64,000 nt of DNA from Erwinia sp. (GCA_964016415.1 OZ024666.1:1531310-1595309); one strand, 5' to 3'. Positions 20,101 through 30,190 are shown, counted from the stretch's first letter. The notes: generated from the sequence alone by a model not told the origin. Program-made: numbers and translations.

Positions 20101-21052
20101 GCCAACACTGATTGAGCTAAATACGGTTGAAGACCTGGACAAAGAGGTGTTCGGCCCGGTATTGCACGTTGTTCGCTATTCCCGCAAGTCGTTACCGGGA
20201 TTGATTGACACAATTAACAGCCGTGGTTACGGATTAACCTTTGGAGTCCACAGCCGTATTGACGAAACAATTAATCAGGTTACCGGACGTATTCGCGCCG
20301 GTAATCTCTATGTTAATCGCAATATGGTGGGCGCTGTGGTCGGCGTGCAACCTTTCGGTGGTGAAGGTTTGTCGGGTACGGGGCCTAAAGCAGGCGGACC
20401 TCTTTATCTCTATCGCCTGCTTGCCAGTCGACCCGTGCAGGCAGTCAAAGCCTGCCTGACACCCTTTACCGATGGAGCTGCTACTAAGGTATTACGCGAA
20501 GGATTACAGACCACACTTCAGGCGCTGGCTGACTGGGCTGAGAAAAACAGCGAGCTGGCGACCCTGTGCGCACATTATGCTGCAGTATGCCAGTGTGGCT
20601 TGATCCAACACCTGCCCGGTCCAACCGGAGAGCGCAATAATTATACGTTGTTACCCAAAGGTGAGATCTTGTGTTGCGCCGATAGAGAAGAGGATATGTT
20701 AACACAACTGGCCGCAGTACTCTCTGCAGGGTGCCGGGTGCTATGGTCTGCCAGCGATGTGGCACAAACTTTGTACGATAAGCTTCCTCCAGAGGTGCAA
20801 AGCAAAATTACCCTGACAGCCAATGGCCTCGATAATCAGCATGCTATTGAAGCGGTAATTTATCATGGCGATGCAGACCGTCTTGCCACGCTGTCACGTT
20901 CACTGGCAGAACGGGGCGGTGCCATTATCTCATTGCAGGGTTTAGCGCATGGAGACACAGAGATAGTGCTGGAAAGATTACTGACAGAACGCGCTGTCAG
21001 CGTCAATACTGCTGCCGCGGGTGGCAATGCCAGTCTGATGACCATCAGCTAA
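17102..21052 (+). CDS. putA: Trifunctional PutA: proline dehydrogenase, P5C dehydrogenase and put repressor
   Basis: A 1316-residue protein, close to the E. coli length of 1320. Residues 1-47 form a ribbon-helix-helix DNA-binding domain (STMGVKLDDATRERIRQAA). The FAD-dependent proline dehydrogenase barrel spans about 260-560, with KGAYWDSEIK and RIYAPVGTHE. The aldehyde dehydrogenase domain spans about 640-1110, with the nucleophile cysteine in DSAGQRCSALR (about 915) and the glutamate in LIAETGGIN. A C-terminal domain follows. It oxidises proline to glutamate in two channelled steps at the membrane and, without proline, represses putA and putP. The start ATG follows CAGGAGTTTCCCT. It is intact. 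Confidence 0.96.
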   Translation: MSTSTMGVKLDDATRERIRQAASQLDRTPHWLVKQAIFNFLDQLENGNLQPESISLTAASEPEITVEETLRQPFLDFAEQVLPQSVIRAAITSAWRRPEPEAVAMVLEQARVPAALRDKVQQLAGTLANQLRHQKGATGRAGMVQSLLQEFSLSSQEGVALMCLAEALLRIPDKPTRDALIRDKISHGNWQSHLGRSPSLFVNATTWGLLFTGRLVATHNEANLSRALNRIIGKSGEPLIRKGVDMAMRLMGEQFVTGETIAQALANARKLEEKGFRYSYDMLGEAALTQRDAEAYLLSYQQAIHAIGHASNGRGIYEGPGISIKLSALHPRYSRAQYDRVMSELYPVLKSLTLLARQYDIGINIDAEEADRLELSLDLLEKLCFEPELEGWNGIGFVIQAYQKRCPLVIDALIELAQRSRRRLMIRLVKGAYWDSEIKRAQVDGLEGYPVYTRKVYTDVSYLACAQKLLSVPNLIYPQFATHNAHSLAAIYHMAGNNYYPGQYEFQCLHGMGEPLYEQVVGPVADGKLNRPCRIYAPVGTHETLLAYLVRRLLENGANTSFVNRIADPNLPIESLIADPISETERLAHEEGMTGLPHPKIPLPCDLYGAERPNSAGVDLANEHRLASLSTALLNSAIDPFICLPSIEQVTENATPQITVTNPACHADIVGYVQHATDDQVDTAVACAVNSVPIWGATPVKTRASLLRRAAEMMESQHQQLIGILVREAGKSFANAIAEIREAIDFLYYYSQQVEAHFDTPGHRPLGPVVCISPWNFPLAIFTGQIAAALAAGNTVLAKPAEQTPLIASAAVSLLHSAGIPRGVLQLLPGNGESVGARLVGNTQIRGVLFTGSTAVAGLLQHQLAGRLDEQGHPVPLIAETGGINAMVVDSSALTEQVVTDVISSAFDSAGQRCSALRLLCLQDEIADHTLQMLRGAMAECRMAPPERLSTDIGPVIDAEARQQINQHIDNLREQGMTVHQASLPDPDAQALCSQGYFITPTLIELNTVEDLDKEVFGPVLHVVRYSRKSLPGLIDTINSRGYGLTFGVHSRIDETINQVTGRIRAGNLYVNRNMVGAVVGVQPFGGEGLSGTGPKAGGPLYLYRLLASRPVQAVKACLTPFTDGAATKVLREGLQTTLQALADWAEKNSELATLCAHYAAVCQCGLIQHLPGPTGERNNYTLLPKGEILCCADREEDMLTQLAAVLSAGCRVLWSASDVAQTLYDKLPPEVQSKITLTANGLDNQHAIEAVIYHGDADRLATLSRSLAERGGAIISLQGLAHGDTEIVLERLLTERAVSVNTAAAGGNASLMTIS

Positions 21053-21058
21053 TCAGCC

Positions 21059-21085
21059 TCCCCCCGCTGTAGGTCGGTGGGGGGA
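21059..21085. terminator. Hairpin between putA and tcyN
   Basis: TCCCCCC / GGGGGGA arms with a 13-base loop just after the putA stop and before the convergent tcyN stop. A G+C-rich bidirectional terminator candidate without a T tract. Confidence 0.5.
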
Positions 21086-21120
21086 TTACTCCGAATGATC
21101 ACTGTCATATACAGGTGAGG

Positions 21121-21894
21121 TCAGCTGCGATACCCGCCCACACTTTGAATAAGAAAACTATCAAGAAACTCCCGTGTACGGGCTTGTTGAGGAGCCGAAA
21201 ACAAGCTTGCCGCTGCAGCCTCTTCGACGATTTTTCCCTGTTCCATAAAGATAGCCCTGTAGGCCACATCCCATGCAAATCGCATTTCATGTGTGACAAT
21301 AATCATGGTCCGTTTTTCTTCAGCCAGCGCACGAATGGTATTCAATACTTCTCCTACTAACTCGGGGTCCAACGCGGAAGTCGGCTCATCGAACAAAATC
21401 ACCCGGGGTCGCATCGCCAGTGCACGCGCAATGGCGACTCGTTGCTGTTGCCCACCGGATAAACTGCGCGGATAACTGTTCTCTTTACCCCGGAGACCCA
21501 CTTTCTCCAGTAAAAAGTGAACATGCTTCACCGCCTCTTGTTTGCTTTCCCCTTTGACGATAGTCGGGCCTTCAATGATGTTTTCCAGTACCGTACGGTG
21601 CGGAAAAAGATTAAAATTCTGAAACACAAAACCGACCTGCTGGCGTAATTGTCTGATCTTATCCCGCTGCTGGCGCAAAGGCCGCGAAGTATCGACATGA
21701 ATTCCACCGACACTGATCTCACCACCGTCCGGCTCTTCGAGTAAGATGAGGCTGCGCAGTAATGTGGTTTTACCTGAGCCACTGAGCCCGACGATGGCCA
21801 ACACTTCACCCTCTTCAACCTGCAGGTCTATACCATCTAACACCCTCCGATGCTGAAAATGTTTAACCAGATTAGTCGCTGATATGGTACTCAT
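21121..21894 (-). CDS. tcyN: Cystine ABC transporter ATP-binding protein TcyN
   Basis: A 257-residue amino-acid-type ABC ATPase (E. coli YecC/TcyN). Walker A GLSGSGKTT lies near residue 36, the signature LSGGQQQRVAIARAL near 145, Walker B VILFDEPTSALDPE near 163 and the switch histidine in THEMRF near 205. It powers L-cystine import with TcyL and TcyJ. Its ATG overlaps the tcyL stop (ATGA), showing translational coupling. It converges on putA. Intact. Confidence 0.92.
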   Translation of the reverse strand: MSTISATNLVKHFQHRRVLDGIDLQVEEGEVLAIVGLSGSGKTTLLRSLILLEEPDGGEISVGGIHVDTSRPLRQQRDKIRQLRQQVGFVFQNFNLFPHRTVLENIIEGPTIVKGESKQEAVKHVHFLLEKVGLRGKENSYPRSLSGGQQQRVAIARALAMRPRVILFDEPTSALDPELVGEVLNTIRALAEEKRTMIIVTHEMRFAWDVAYRAIFMEQGKIVEEAAAASLFSAPQQARTREFLDSFLIQSVGGYRS

Positions 21895-22559
21895 CTTGCC
21901 CCTTTCTCCTGTCGGTTAACCCGCGCTTCCAGTCGTTCCTGTAGCAGCGACAACAAGGTAGCCACCAGCCAATAAATCACCGAGGCCGCCAGATACATCG
22001 TGAAAATATCGAGCGTACGCGAAGTAATGAGCTGTGCCTGACGAAATAGTTCAGGTACCTGTATGGTGGCTGCAAGAGAAGTGTCTTTTACCAGACTGAT
22101 AAAACTATTACCTAACGGTGGCAATGCTGTTCTGGCTGCCTGTGGCAATATTGCGCGGCGCAGCGTTTGCCAATAGTTCATACCAAGGCTGGCAGCGGCC
22201 TCCCATTGTCCACGATCGATGGCAGCAATCGCACCACGCAGTGACTCCGAAGCATACGCCGCCATATTCAGTGACAATCCAATCATCGCTGCAGGTATCG
22301 GATCCAGTTCAATACCAAATTGTGGTAAACCATAATAAATCATAAAAAGCTGAGCAATCAGCGGAGTACCACGGAATAAAGAGACATAAAAGCGGGCAAA
22401 AAAAGATAGTATCCGCAGTGATAAAAGGCGCATTAAAGCCAGCACACCTCCCAGCAATAAGCCGAAGAACATGCCACCGATACTGAGTTGCAGCGTGAAG
22501 AGTGCGCCTTTCAGAAGAAGTGGTGCTGAATCCAGCACCAATTGCAGACTATCTGACAT
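21891..22559 (-). CDS. tcyL: Cystine ABC transporter permease TcyL
   Basis: A 222-residue HisM-type permease, the same length as E. coli YecS/TcyL, with five hydrophobic segments. The EAA loop ASLGMNYWQTLRRAILPQAAR lies near residue 130-150. The start is taken at the ATG that overlaps the tcyJ stop (TGATG at 22561-22557). A longer frame upstream lies inside tcyJ and is not needed. It forms the inner-membrane channel for cystine with TcyN as its ATPase. Confidence 0.92.
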   Translation of the reverse strand: MSDSLQLVLDSAPLLLKGALFTLQLSIGGMFFGLLLGGVLALMRLLSLRILSFFARFYVSLFRGTPLIAQLFMIYYGLPQFGIELDPIPAAMIGLSLNMAAYASESLRGAIAAIDRGQWEAAASLGMNYWQTLRRAILPQAARTALPPLGNSFISLVKDTSLAATIQVPELFRQAQLITSRTLDIFTMYLAASVIYWLVATLLSLLQERLEARVNRQEKGAR

Positions 22560-23362
22560 CAGTGAGTGACGTCCGTACCAAACCATTTCACAGCCAGATT
22601 ATTCATCGTGCCATCTTTTTGCATCTCAGCGATTGCACTATCGATCGCGGCTAATAACTGTGGATTCTGCTTACGGATAACCACACCTGATTCCTGGCGG
22701 GAAAATGCCGGGCCGGCAACTGCCAGTGCATCATTGGTTTTTTTCACTAAATCCAGTGCAGCAAGACGATCCACCAGAATGGCATCAATTCGTCCGACAC
22801 GCAGATCCTGATACTTGGTAGGATCATCATCGTAGGTACGGATATCAACACCATTAACATGCTGACGTAACCATTGTTCGTAATTCGTCCCTAAACCAAC
22901 ACCTACCTTTTTACCACTTAAATCTTCAGGACGAGTAATGCTGCCGGCAAGCCCTTTTTTTGTCAGCGCCTGGATCCCGGAAATGGTGTACGGTGTTGAG
23001 AAATCATATTTTTGCTTTCTGGCATCAGAAATTGTCACCTGATTAATCACCACATCAATGCGTTTAGCATCCAGCGATGCCAGCATGCCATCCCATTTAG
23101 TCGGTTTAAATACGGCTTTCACGCCCATGTGTTGTGCGAGCGATGCAGCAAAATCCACTTCAAAACCAGTGAGTTTTCCCTGTTCGTCCTGAAAACTAAA
23201 TGGCGGATAAGTGCCTTCAACACCTACCAGCAGTGTGCCGCGCGATTTTATCTGTTGCAGTAAATTTTCTTCAGCAGCACTGGCAGGTGTAACCGTAGTT
23301 AAGGTGACAATCAGCGATAACATGCCAAGGGCTATCTGACGCCCCACGCGAAATAAAGTCAT
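22559..23362 (-). CDS. tcyJ: Periplasmic cystine-binding protein TcyJ (FliY)
   Basis: A 267-residue solute-binding protein with a Sec signal peptide (about residues 1-29, ending ASAAEEN). The family-3 amino-acid-binding fold shows GVEGTYPPFSFQDEQGKLTGFEVDFA near 47-72 and a YDFSTPYT-type stretch near 120. It delivers L-cystine, and probably diaminopimelate-like analogues, to TcyL/TcyN. GAGG lies six bases before the ATG. The gene follows the truncated dcyD remnant, so its normal upstream partner for D-cysteine breakdown is lost and transcription may now start near the insertion sequence. Confidence 0.92.
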   Translation of the reverse strand: MTLFRVGRQIALGMLSLIVTLTTVTPASAAEENLLQQIKSRGTLLVGVEGTYPPFSFQDEQGKLTGFEVDFAASLAQHMGVKAVFKPTKWDGMLASLDAKRIDVVINQVTISDARKQKYDFSTPYTISGIQALTKKGLAGSITRPEDLSGKKVGVGLGTNYEQWLRQHVNGVDIRTYDDDPTKYQDLRVGRIDAILVDRLAALDLVKKTNDALAVAGPAFSRQESGVVIRKQNPQLLAAIDSAIAEMQKDGTMNNLAVKWFGTDVTH

Positions 23363-23469
23363 TTAAAACCTCACATAGTAATAATTTGAAAAATCTGGTT
23401 TTCCCTACAGGCAGAATAGGTGACGACAGGCATTTCTGCCAGGTTTCCTTTAAAACCCTTTAATGTAAT

Positions 23470-23662
23470 TTAGAAGAAATTCTGATAAGCAAACAGCGCC
23501 GGCACGCCACCAGTATGAATAAACAGAATCGGTCCTTCGGCTGGAAAACGTTGCTGCGCTATGCCTTCCAGCAGCCCTGCCATTGCTTTACCTGTGTATA
23601 CCGGATCTAAAAATATGCCCTCTGTCTGTGCCAGCACGCGTATTGCCTCGTTGCCGGCTTCA
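23470..23662 (-). pseudogene. dcyD: 3' remnant of D-cysteine desulfhydrase, cut by the IS
   Basis: About 63 C-terminal codons remain, reading [32 protein letters not shown] and [18 protein letters not shown] to a TAA stop. These match the end of DcyD, a PLP enzyme that turns D-cysteine into pyruvate, sulfide and ammonia. The match runs exactly up to the IS inverted repeat at 23663. The N-terminal part, including the PLP lysine region, is not on the other side of the IS, where nemA is found instead. The remnant cannot be functional. Confidence 0.93.
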
Positions 23663-23670
23663 TGTAGTGG

Positions 23671-24836
<1,166 letters not shown>

Positions 24837-24908
24837 TGGTTCACCTATAAGATGTTGAGGTGAGCATATCACCTCTGCTCAGGTGGCCAAATTCAGTGTG
24901 CCACTACA

Positions 24909-25961
24909 AACCGTGTTTTTATGGCACCTCTGACCCGGCTACGTAGTATCGAACCTGGTGATATTCCCACTCCTCTCATGGCCGAATACTATCAGCAGCG
25001 CGCCGGAGCCGGACTGATTATCACCGAAGCAACGCAGATCTCTTTTCAGGCAAAAGGCTATGCCGGAGCGCCTGGACTTCACACAGAACAACAACGTGAC
25101 GCATGGAAACAGATAACCTCAGGTATTCGCCAGGCAGGCGGTCACAGTGCGGTACAGCTATGGCATACCGGGCGGATTTCACATACAAGCCTGCAGCCAA
25201 ATGAAGATACTCCGGTGTCAGCATCAGCAATTAAAGCCGATGTACGTACTTCGCTGCGTGATGCAGAAGGCCAAACAGTACGTGCAGATACCTCAGAACC
25301 CCGTGCGTTGACTCTTGAGGAAATCCCGACTATTGTCGCCGACTTCGGCCATGCGGTGAGTTACGCAAAACAAGCCGATTTTGACTTAGTCGAATTACAT
25401 GCCGCTCATGGTTACCTGCTGCATCAGTTTCTCTCTCCTTCCGCCAATCACCGAACAGATGCTTATGGTGGGAGTATTGAAAATCGCAGCAGACTCTCTC
25501 TGGAAGTGGTTGATACCGCAATTGCAGCGTGGCGGGCAGATCGCATCGGTATTCGTATTTCCCCACTCGGTCCTTTCAATGGTCTGGATAATGGCGAAGA
25601 CCAGGAGCAGGCTGCTCTGTACCTGATTGGTGAGCTGGCTAAACGCAACCTTGCCTATTTGCACATATCCGAACCCGACTGGGCGGGAGGCAAGCCTTAT
25701 ACTGCAGCATTCCGCCACGCTATCCGCGCACATTATCCCGGGGTGATAGTTGCCGCAGGTGGCTATACGCCAGAGAAAGATGAGACGCTGATTGAGCAGG
25801 GGTTAATTGATGCTGCTGCTTTTGGCCGCGACTATATTGCTAATCCGGATCTGGCTGAACGTTTCAAAGCTGGCGCACCTCTCAACACACCGAATCCGGA
25901 TACCTTCTATGGTGGTGGTGCTGAGGGCTATACGGATTATCCCGGACTATCCTCTGTGTAA
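24909..25961 (+). pseudogene. nemA: N-ethylmaleimide reductase NemA lacking its first codons
   Basis: Directly after the IS end the frame reads [18 protein letters not shown], which matches NemA from about residue 17-20 onward, and continues intact to the normal end ([17 protein letters not shown]). It is an FMN-dependent old yellow enzyme that reduces electrophilic alkenes and nitro compounds. The catalytic His pair is seen in [14 protein letters not shown] and the FMN-barrel motifs are present. The start codon, ribosome site, promoter and first beta-strand are missing. An ATG at 24921 could make a 346-residue protein without that strand, which is unlikely to fold normally. Confidence 0.88.
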
Positions 25962-26047
25962 CCGTGGATACTCAGAGCAGAAATCGGTAATTCTGTGTAA
26001 AATAGCACTGACAAGTGTGTATTCATTTATCCGACAAAGAGGCCATC

Positions 26048-26455
26048 ATGCGTTTATTGCACACCATGCTACGTGTTGGGGATTTGCAACGTGCCATCAA
26101 TTTCTACACTCAGGTGCTGGGAATGCGTCTGCTACGCACCAGTGAAAATCCTGAATATAAATATTCACTCGCCTTTGTGGGCTACACTGACGAAAGCGAA
26201 GGTGCGGTTATCGAACTGACCTATAACTGGGGCGTTGACCATTATGATCTGGGTTCCGCTTATGGACATATCGCATTAGGTGTCGACAATGCTGCTGAAA
26301 CTTGTGAGCGGATCCGCGCAGCAGGTGGGAATGTCACGCGCGAAGCGGGGCCGGTTAAAGGCGGAAAGACCATCATCGCATTTATCGAAGATCCTGATGG
26401 TTATAAAATTGAACTGATCGAAAATAAAGATGCTGGTACAGGTTTAGGTAACTGA
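26048..26455 (+). CDS. gloA: Glyoxalase I (lactoylglutathione lyase)
   Basis: A 135-residue cytoplasmic enzyme that converts the methylglyoxal-glutathione hemithioacetal to S-lactoylglutathione. Metal ligands expected for the Ni-type enzyme are visible: His near the start ([12 protein letters not shown]), Glu in [11 protein letters not shown], His in YGHIALGVD and Glu in [11 protein letters not shown] at 26048 follows AGAGGCC; the longer open frame upstream has no similarity. It lies after nemA as in E. coli, where nemR-nemA-gloA respond to electrophiles. With nemA truncated and its promoter gone, gloA must use another promoter. Confidence 0.95.
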   Translation: MRLLHTMLRVGDLQRAINFYTQVLGMRLLRTSENPEYKYSLAFVGYTDESEGAVIELTYNWGVDHYDLGSAYGHIALGVDNAAETCERIRAAGGNVTREAGPVKGGKTIIAFIEDPDGYKIELIENKDAGTGLGN

Positions 26456-26462
26456 TGACATT

Positions 26463-26488
26463 ACGGGAGCTCTGAACTGAGCTCCCGT
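26463..26488 (+). terminator. Hairpin after gloA
   Basis: Perfect 10-bp inverted repeat ACGGGAGCTC / GAGCTCCCGT with a six-base loop begins eight bases after the gloA stop. No T tract follows, so termination strength is uncertain. Confidence 0.55.
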
Positions 26489-26559
26489 ACCCGCCGATAC
26501 TGTTTTCACAGTAAAAATTTGCCATACTACACACCGAATTACCTTACGATGAGATTCTG

Positions 26560-27195
26560 ATGTCTGAAACCAATGAACAGAACAACCTGAGTAGTCGCTT
26601 CCGTGGTTTTTATCCGGTGGTAATCGATGTTGAGACTGCCGGATTTGATGCAAAAACTAATGCACTGCTGGAAATCGCAGCTGTCAGCCTGAAAATGGAC
26701 GACAATGGCTGGCTACTGAAAGATGAGACACTTCATTTTCATATCGAACCTTTCGCAGGCGCGATATTGCAACCGGAGGCATTAGCCTTCAATGGTATTG
26801 ATCCAACAAATCCGCTGCGCGGTGCGGTCAGTGAATATGCTGCGCTACATGCTATTTTCAAGATGGTACGTAAAGGTATCAGAGAACATGGCTGTAACCG
26901 GGCTATCATGGTTGCCCATAATGCGACCTTCGATCTTAATTTTGTCAATGCCGCCGTGACTCGTACGGCTATGAAACGAAATCCTTTTCATCCGTTTGCA
27001 ACTTTTGATACGGCAGCATTGAGTGGACTGGTGCTGGGACAAACCGTTCTGGCTAAAGCCTGCGCCACAGCCGGGATACCCTTCGACAATGCCCAGGCAC
27101 ATTCCGCACTGTATGATACGGTGCAAACGGCAGATCTTTTTTGTGAACTCGTCAATCGCTGGAAACGACTCGGGGGATGGCCTCTTACGCCATAA
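26560..27195 (+). CDS. rnt: Ribonuclease T
   Basis: A 211-residue DEDD-family 3'-5' exoribonuclease that trims tRNA and other stable RNA 3' ends. Exonuclease motif I ([11 protein letters not shown], about residue 22-32), motif II ([16 protein letters not shown], about 115) and motif III ([14 protein letters not shown], about 181) are complete. It follows gloA as in E. coli. The large helicase gene lhr that follows rnt there is absent: only 39 bases separate the rnt stop from the convergent grxD stop. Confidence 0.95.
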   Translation: MSETNEQNNLSSRFRGFYPVVIDVETAGFDAKTNALLEIAAVSLKMDDNGWLLKDETLHFHIEPFAGAILQPEALAFNGIDPTNPLRGAVSEYAALHAIFKMVRKGIREHGCNRAIMVAHNATFDLNFVNAAVTRTAMKRNPFHPFATFDTAALSGLVLGQTVLAKACATAGIPFDNAQAHSALYDTVQTADLFCELVNRWKRLGGWPLTP

Positions 27196-27234
27196 TGTCA
27201 CAAGATAAGCTGACAGATGGCGTAAGATAAAATA

Positions 27235-27564
27235 CTAGTCTGCGGTGTGGTTTTGCGCTGTCTCTTTGATCAATTGTTGCAGCTCACCGCGCTGGAACAT
27301 TTCAATTATGATGTCGCAGCCACCAACCAGCTCTCCATTAACCCATAACTGTGGAAAGGTCGGCCACTTAGCATACGCAGGTAACTCGGCACGAATATCC
27401 GGATTTTGTAAAATATCCACATAGGCAAAACGCTTACCGCAGGCTGATAGCGCCTGTACTGCCTGCGCTGAAAAACCACAGCTGGGCAGTTTTGGAGAAC
27501 CTTTCATATATAGCAAAATCGGATTTTCAGTGATCTGTTTTTCAATTTTTTCAATAGTGCTCAT
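27235..27564 (-). CDS. grxD: Monothiol glutaredoxin GrxD (Grx4)
   Basis: A 109-residue monothiol glutaredoxin with the CGFS active site (residues 29-32, KLPSCGFSAQ), the cis-Pro region KWPTFPQLWVNGELVGG and the glutathione-binding GGCDI. It carries and transfers [2Fe-2S] clusters and works with BolA-type proteins, which links it functionally to the suf operon later in the window. GAGGAAG precedes the ATG. Intact. Confidence 0.95.
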   Translation of the reverse strand: MSTIEKIEKQITENPILLYMKGSPKLPSCGFSAQAVQALSACGKRFAYVDILQNPDIRAELPAYAKWPTFPQLWVNGELVGGCDIIIEMFQRGELQQLIKETAQNHTAD

Positions 27565-27644
27565 TGCGGTGCTTCCTCAACTGTGTGACTTCTGCGTATT
27601 GTACCGGGTGAAGTGCTTTCATGAAAATGACATTTTCGTCAGTC

Positions 27645-27668
27645 GCTCTCTTTTCTCTAAAAGAGAGC
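27645..27668. other. Isolated hairpin upstream of grxD
   Basis: Perfect 10-bp inverted repeat GCTCTCTTTT / AAAAGAGAGC with a CTCT loop in the 284-base gap between the divergent grxD and mepH. It could be a regulatory hairpin or part of a short RNA gene; there is no further support. Confidence 0.35.
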
Positions 27669-27848
27669 AATAATCAGGCGGTAGAGATAAACTTACCTGT
27701 GATTGCTTTCGCTCTCCTGCCCTGTAGAGCCTTGAAACAAAATCAGCATACCTTTTGTTAAAAAAGTAGATTACTATGAGAAAATTATGCATCCTTCACT
27801 TTACGGATGTTTCCTGAATGAGCACAACACTTATACTGAATGCTGAAT

Positions 27849-28655
27849 ATGATACGTTTCCTCTGCACATTTCTGCTGCTGGCATCACTTCAGTTTACCT
27901 CAGGCATGGCGCATGCCTCTCCACAGGCAGCAACAGTGGCCAGTCAGCAAAAAAGCGATGCAAAATCTGTTAAAGATAATGATCGCCGCAAACGACGTCA
28001 GCATAAAACTACTACGCCAGAAAAAACGGTTAGTGGTGGGAAACAGCGAGTTACTGCAGCACTTGATGTAAAAAAGAAGAAGCCCCAATCAGTCACCTCA
28101 CGTTCTGTAACCCATACCACGACTTCAGTAAAGAAACATCGGGTAATAAGCAAAAGAGCGCAAAACAGCGAAATAAAGCACAGTAAGCAGTCGGTCAAAG
28201 TCGCCTTGAATAAGAAACCGGTTCTCAGTAAATTTCACCGTGCCCGTTATCAGACAGCACGGGAAACTGCGGTTAATAAACTGATGAAACAACTAGGCAA
28301 ACCCTATCAATGGGGAGGAGCGTCACCCAAAACCGGCTTTGATTGCAGTGGATTGGTATGGTACGCCTATAAAGATCTGCTCAAATTCAAAATCCCTCGT
28401 ACCGCTAACGAGATGTACCACCTGCGCGATGCACCGCCTGTAAAACGTAATGAATTAGAAAAAGGTGATTTGGTCTTTTTCCAGATTAACGGAAGAGGTA
28501 CTGCAGATCACGTCGGTGTATATCTTGGTGGCGGTAAGTTTATTCAGTCACCCAGTAGCGGAAAAGATATTCAGGTCACGGCACTTGCAGATGAATACTG
28601 GCAAAATCACTATATTGGCGCACGCCGTTTTATGACCCCGACCAGCATTCGCTGA
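27849..28655 (+). CDS. mepH: Murein DD-endopeptidase MepH (NlpC/P60)
   Basis: A roughly 268-residue secreted protein: a signal peptide (MIRFLCTFLLLASLQF..., cleavage near MAHASPQ), a long Lys/Thr/Ser-rich low-complexity linker (about 35-130), then an NlpC/P60 domain. The catalytic Cys is in TGFDCSGLVWYAYKD and the His in GTADHVGVYLGGG. It cleaves cross-links in peptidoglycan so new strands can be inserted. An ATG three codons upstream (27840) is equally possible. The linker differs much from E. coli MepH, the catalytic part little. In E. coli sodB follows; here the terminator and ynhF follow at once. Confidence 0.92.
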   Translation: MIRFLCTFLLLASLQFTSGMAHASPQAATVASQQKSDAKSVKDNDRRKRRQHKTTTPEKTVSGGKQRVTAALDVKKKKPQSVTSRSVTHTTTSVKKHRVISKRAQNSEIKHSKQSVKVALNKKPVLSKFHRARYQTARETAVNKLMKQLGKPYQWGGASPKTGFDCSGLVWYAYKDLLKFKIPRTANEMYHLRDAPPVKRNELEKGDLVFFQINGRGTADHVGVYLGGGKFIQSPSSGKDIQVTALADEYWQNHYIGARRFMTPTSIR

Positions 28656-28692
28656 TTGTTTTTTCCCATACTCAGCCGGTTTCAGATGAGTA

Positions 28693-28725
28693 ATGCGCAG
28701 GTGAAAATTTCACCTGCGCATTTTT
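28693..28725 (+). terminator. mepH terminator
   Basis: Near-perfect palindrome ATGCGCAGGTGAAA / TTTCACCTGCGCAT with a minimal loop, followed by TTTTT. A strong rho-independent terminator for mepH. Confidence 0.85.
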
Positions 28726-28730
28726 GGCTA

Positions 28731-28820
28731 TCAGTGCATAGCCGCAGTAAAACTAAAAGCAACAATCACCAGCAATGCACAGCAGGTGGTAAACAAGGAA
28801 TATTTCAGTTCAGTACTCAT
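28731..28820 (-). CDS. ynhF: Small membrane protein YnhF (29 residues)
   Basis: A 29-codon frame begins MSTELKYSLFTT and ends FSFTAAMH, with one hydrophobic helix of about 17 residues between. It closely parallels E. coli YnhF (MSTDLKFSL... to ...LTAALH), which sits at the same place upstream of purR. A GGGAG ribosome site lies seven bases before the ATG. YnhF is an inner-membrane peptide of unknown role that keeps its formyl-methionine in E. coli. Position, length, both ends and the ribosome site make this a real gene. Confidence 0.88.
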   Translation of the reverse strand: MSTELKYSLFTTCCALLVIVAFSFTAAMH

Positions 28821-29173
28821 GCGTTCTCCCTCTATTTTGATTCTTTCAAAGTCAGTTTTGCGCCACGATAAATTTATCGTCTGTCAGATGACACCGCACA
28901 GCTGTGCTTGTCAGTGTACCCTGAGTAGCGTGCGATGAACAGTTACCCTGTTTTTTATCCTTGACATTCACCTGCGGTCTCGCGCTCCTGGGGCTGGTAA
29001 ATTGCTCGTTTTATTGCTCCGGCCTTGATAGAATCCCGCACCTCGTGTGCTCACCCTATTGGCCCTCGCAGACGGACGGATCCTTTATTCCCGGTTGGAT
29101 TGTCACCAGATGCCTCAGGCAGGGCCCTCTCTCTTCACTGACACCACACGAATGGATAAAGGAGTTTCAACTC
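28821..29173. other. purR upstream region, no gene seen
   Basis: About 350 bases between divergent ynhF and purR. It should hold both promoters. I looked for the PurR operator (ACGCAAACGTTTGCGT-like) and saw no good match. An open frame continuous with purR runs through part of it but has no family likeness. Confidence 0.45.
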
Positions 29174-30190
29174 ATGGCAACGATAAAAGATGTGGCGAAG
29201 CATGCTGGCGTCTCGACAACCACAGTTTCCCATGTCATTAATCAGACACGTTTTGTTGCTGATGAGACCAAAGAAGCCGTCTGGAATGCGATAAAAATAT
29301 TACAATATTCACCCAGTGCCGTTGCACGGAGTCTCAAGGTCAATCACACGCGCACTATCGGCTTGCTGGCGACTTCGACTGAAGCACCCTACTTTGCGGA
29401 AATTATCGAGGCGGTCGAAAAGTGCTGCTTCAGCCGTGGCTATACACTCATTCTCGCTAACGCGCACAATGACTTCAAAAAACAGCAGGCCTACCTGTCA
29501 ATGATGGCACAAAAACGCGTCGATGGCTTACTGGTGATGTGTGCTGAATATCCTGCCGCACTACTCTCCATGCTTGAGGCTCACCGTTCTATACCGATGG
29601 TAGTGATGGATTGGGGCGCCTCGCAGACGGATTTTACCGATACCGTGCTGGACAATGCTTTCCTTGGGGGTTATCAGGTGGGTGAGTATCTCATCTCCCG
29701 CGGCCATCGTGACATCGCTGCAATATCCGGCCAAAGGGAGCGCAATACCGGTGGCGGACGTCTGGCCGGATTCCTTAAAGCCCTTGACGATACAGGAGTG
29801 GCTATACGCCCGGAATGGATTTTACAGGGTGATTTTGAAGCCGAATCGGGTTACCAGGCGATGGAACAGTTATTAAAACTGTCGCAGACCCCTACTGCAC
29901 TTTTTTGTGGGGGCGATATTATGGCGATGGGAGCCATTTGTGCCGCGCAAAAACAGGGGCTGCGCATTCCGCAAGATATCTCCATCGTTGGCTATGATGA
30001 CGTTCGTCATGCACGATTTTTCACACCACCACTGACAACCATCCACCAGCCAAAAATCCAGTTAGGTGAAACCGCTTTTAATTTATTACTCGACCGCATT
30101 ACCAGCAAACGCACTGTAGCCCAGACACTTGAGGTCTATCCCCAGTTGATCGAGCGTCACTCGGTGTGTGACGGCCCTCATTTGGCCTGA
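29174..30190 (+). CDS. purR: Purine repressor PurR (LacI family)
   Basis: A 338-residue repressor against 341 in E. coli. The N-terminal LacI-type helix-turn-helix ([20 protein letters not shown]) and hinge helix ([14 protein letters not shown]) are conserved, followed by a periplasmic-binding-protein-like domain for hypoxanthine or guanine. It represses purine and some pyrimidine genes when purines are plentiful. The ATG at 29174 follows AAGGAGTTTCAACTC. In E. coli punR/punC separate it from cfa; here cfa follows after about 395 bases. Confidence 0.95.
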   Translation: MATIKDVAKHAGVSTTTVSHVINQTRFVADETKEAVWNAIKILQYSPSAVARSLKVNHTRTIGLLATSTEAPYFAEIIEAVEKCCFSRGYTLILANAHNDFKKQQAYLSMMAQKRVDGLLVMCAEYPAALLSMLEAHRSIPMVVMDWGASQTDFTDTVLDNAFLGGYQVGEYLISRGHRDIAAISGQRERNTGGGRLAGFLKALDDTGVAIRPEWILQGDFEAESGYQAMEQLLKLSQTPTALFCGGDIMAMGAICAAQKQGLRIPQDISIVGYDDVRHARFFTPPLTTIHQPKIQLGETAFNLLLDRITSKRTVAQTLEVYPQLIERHSVCDGPHLA

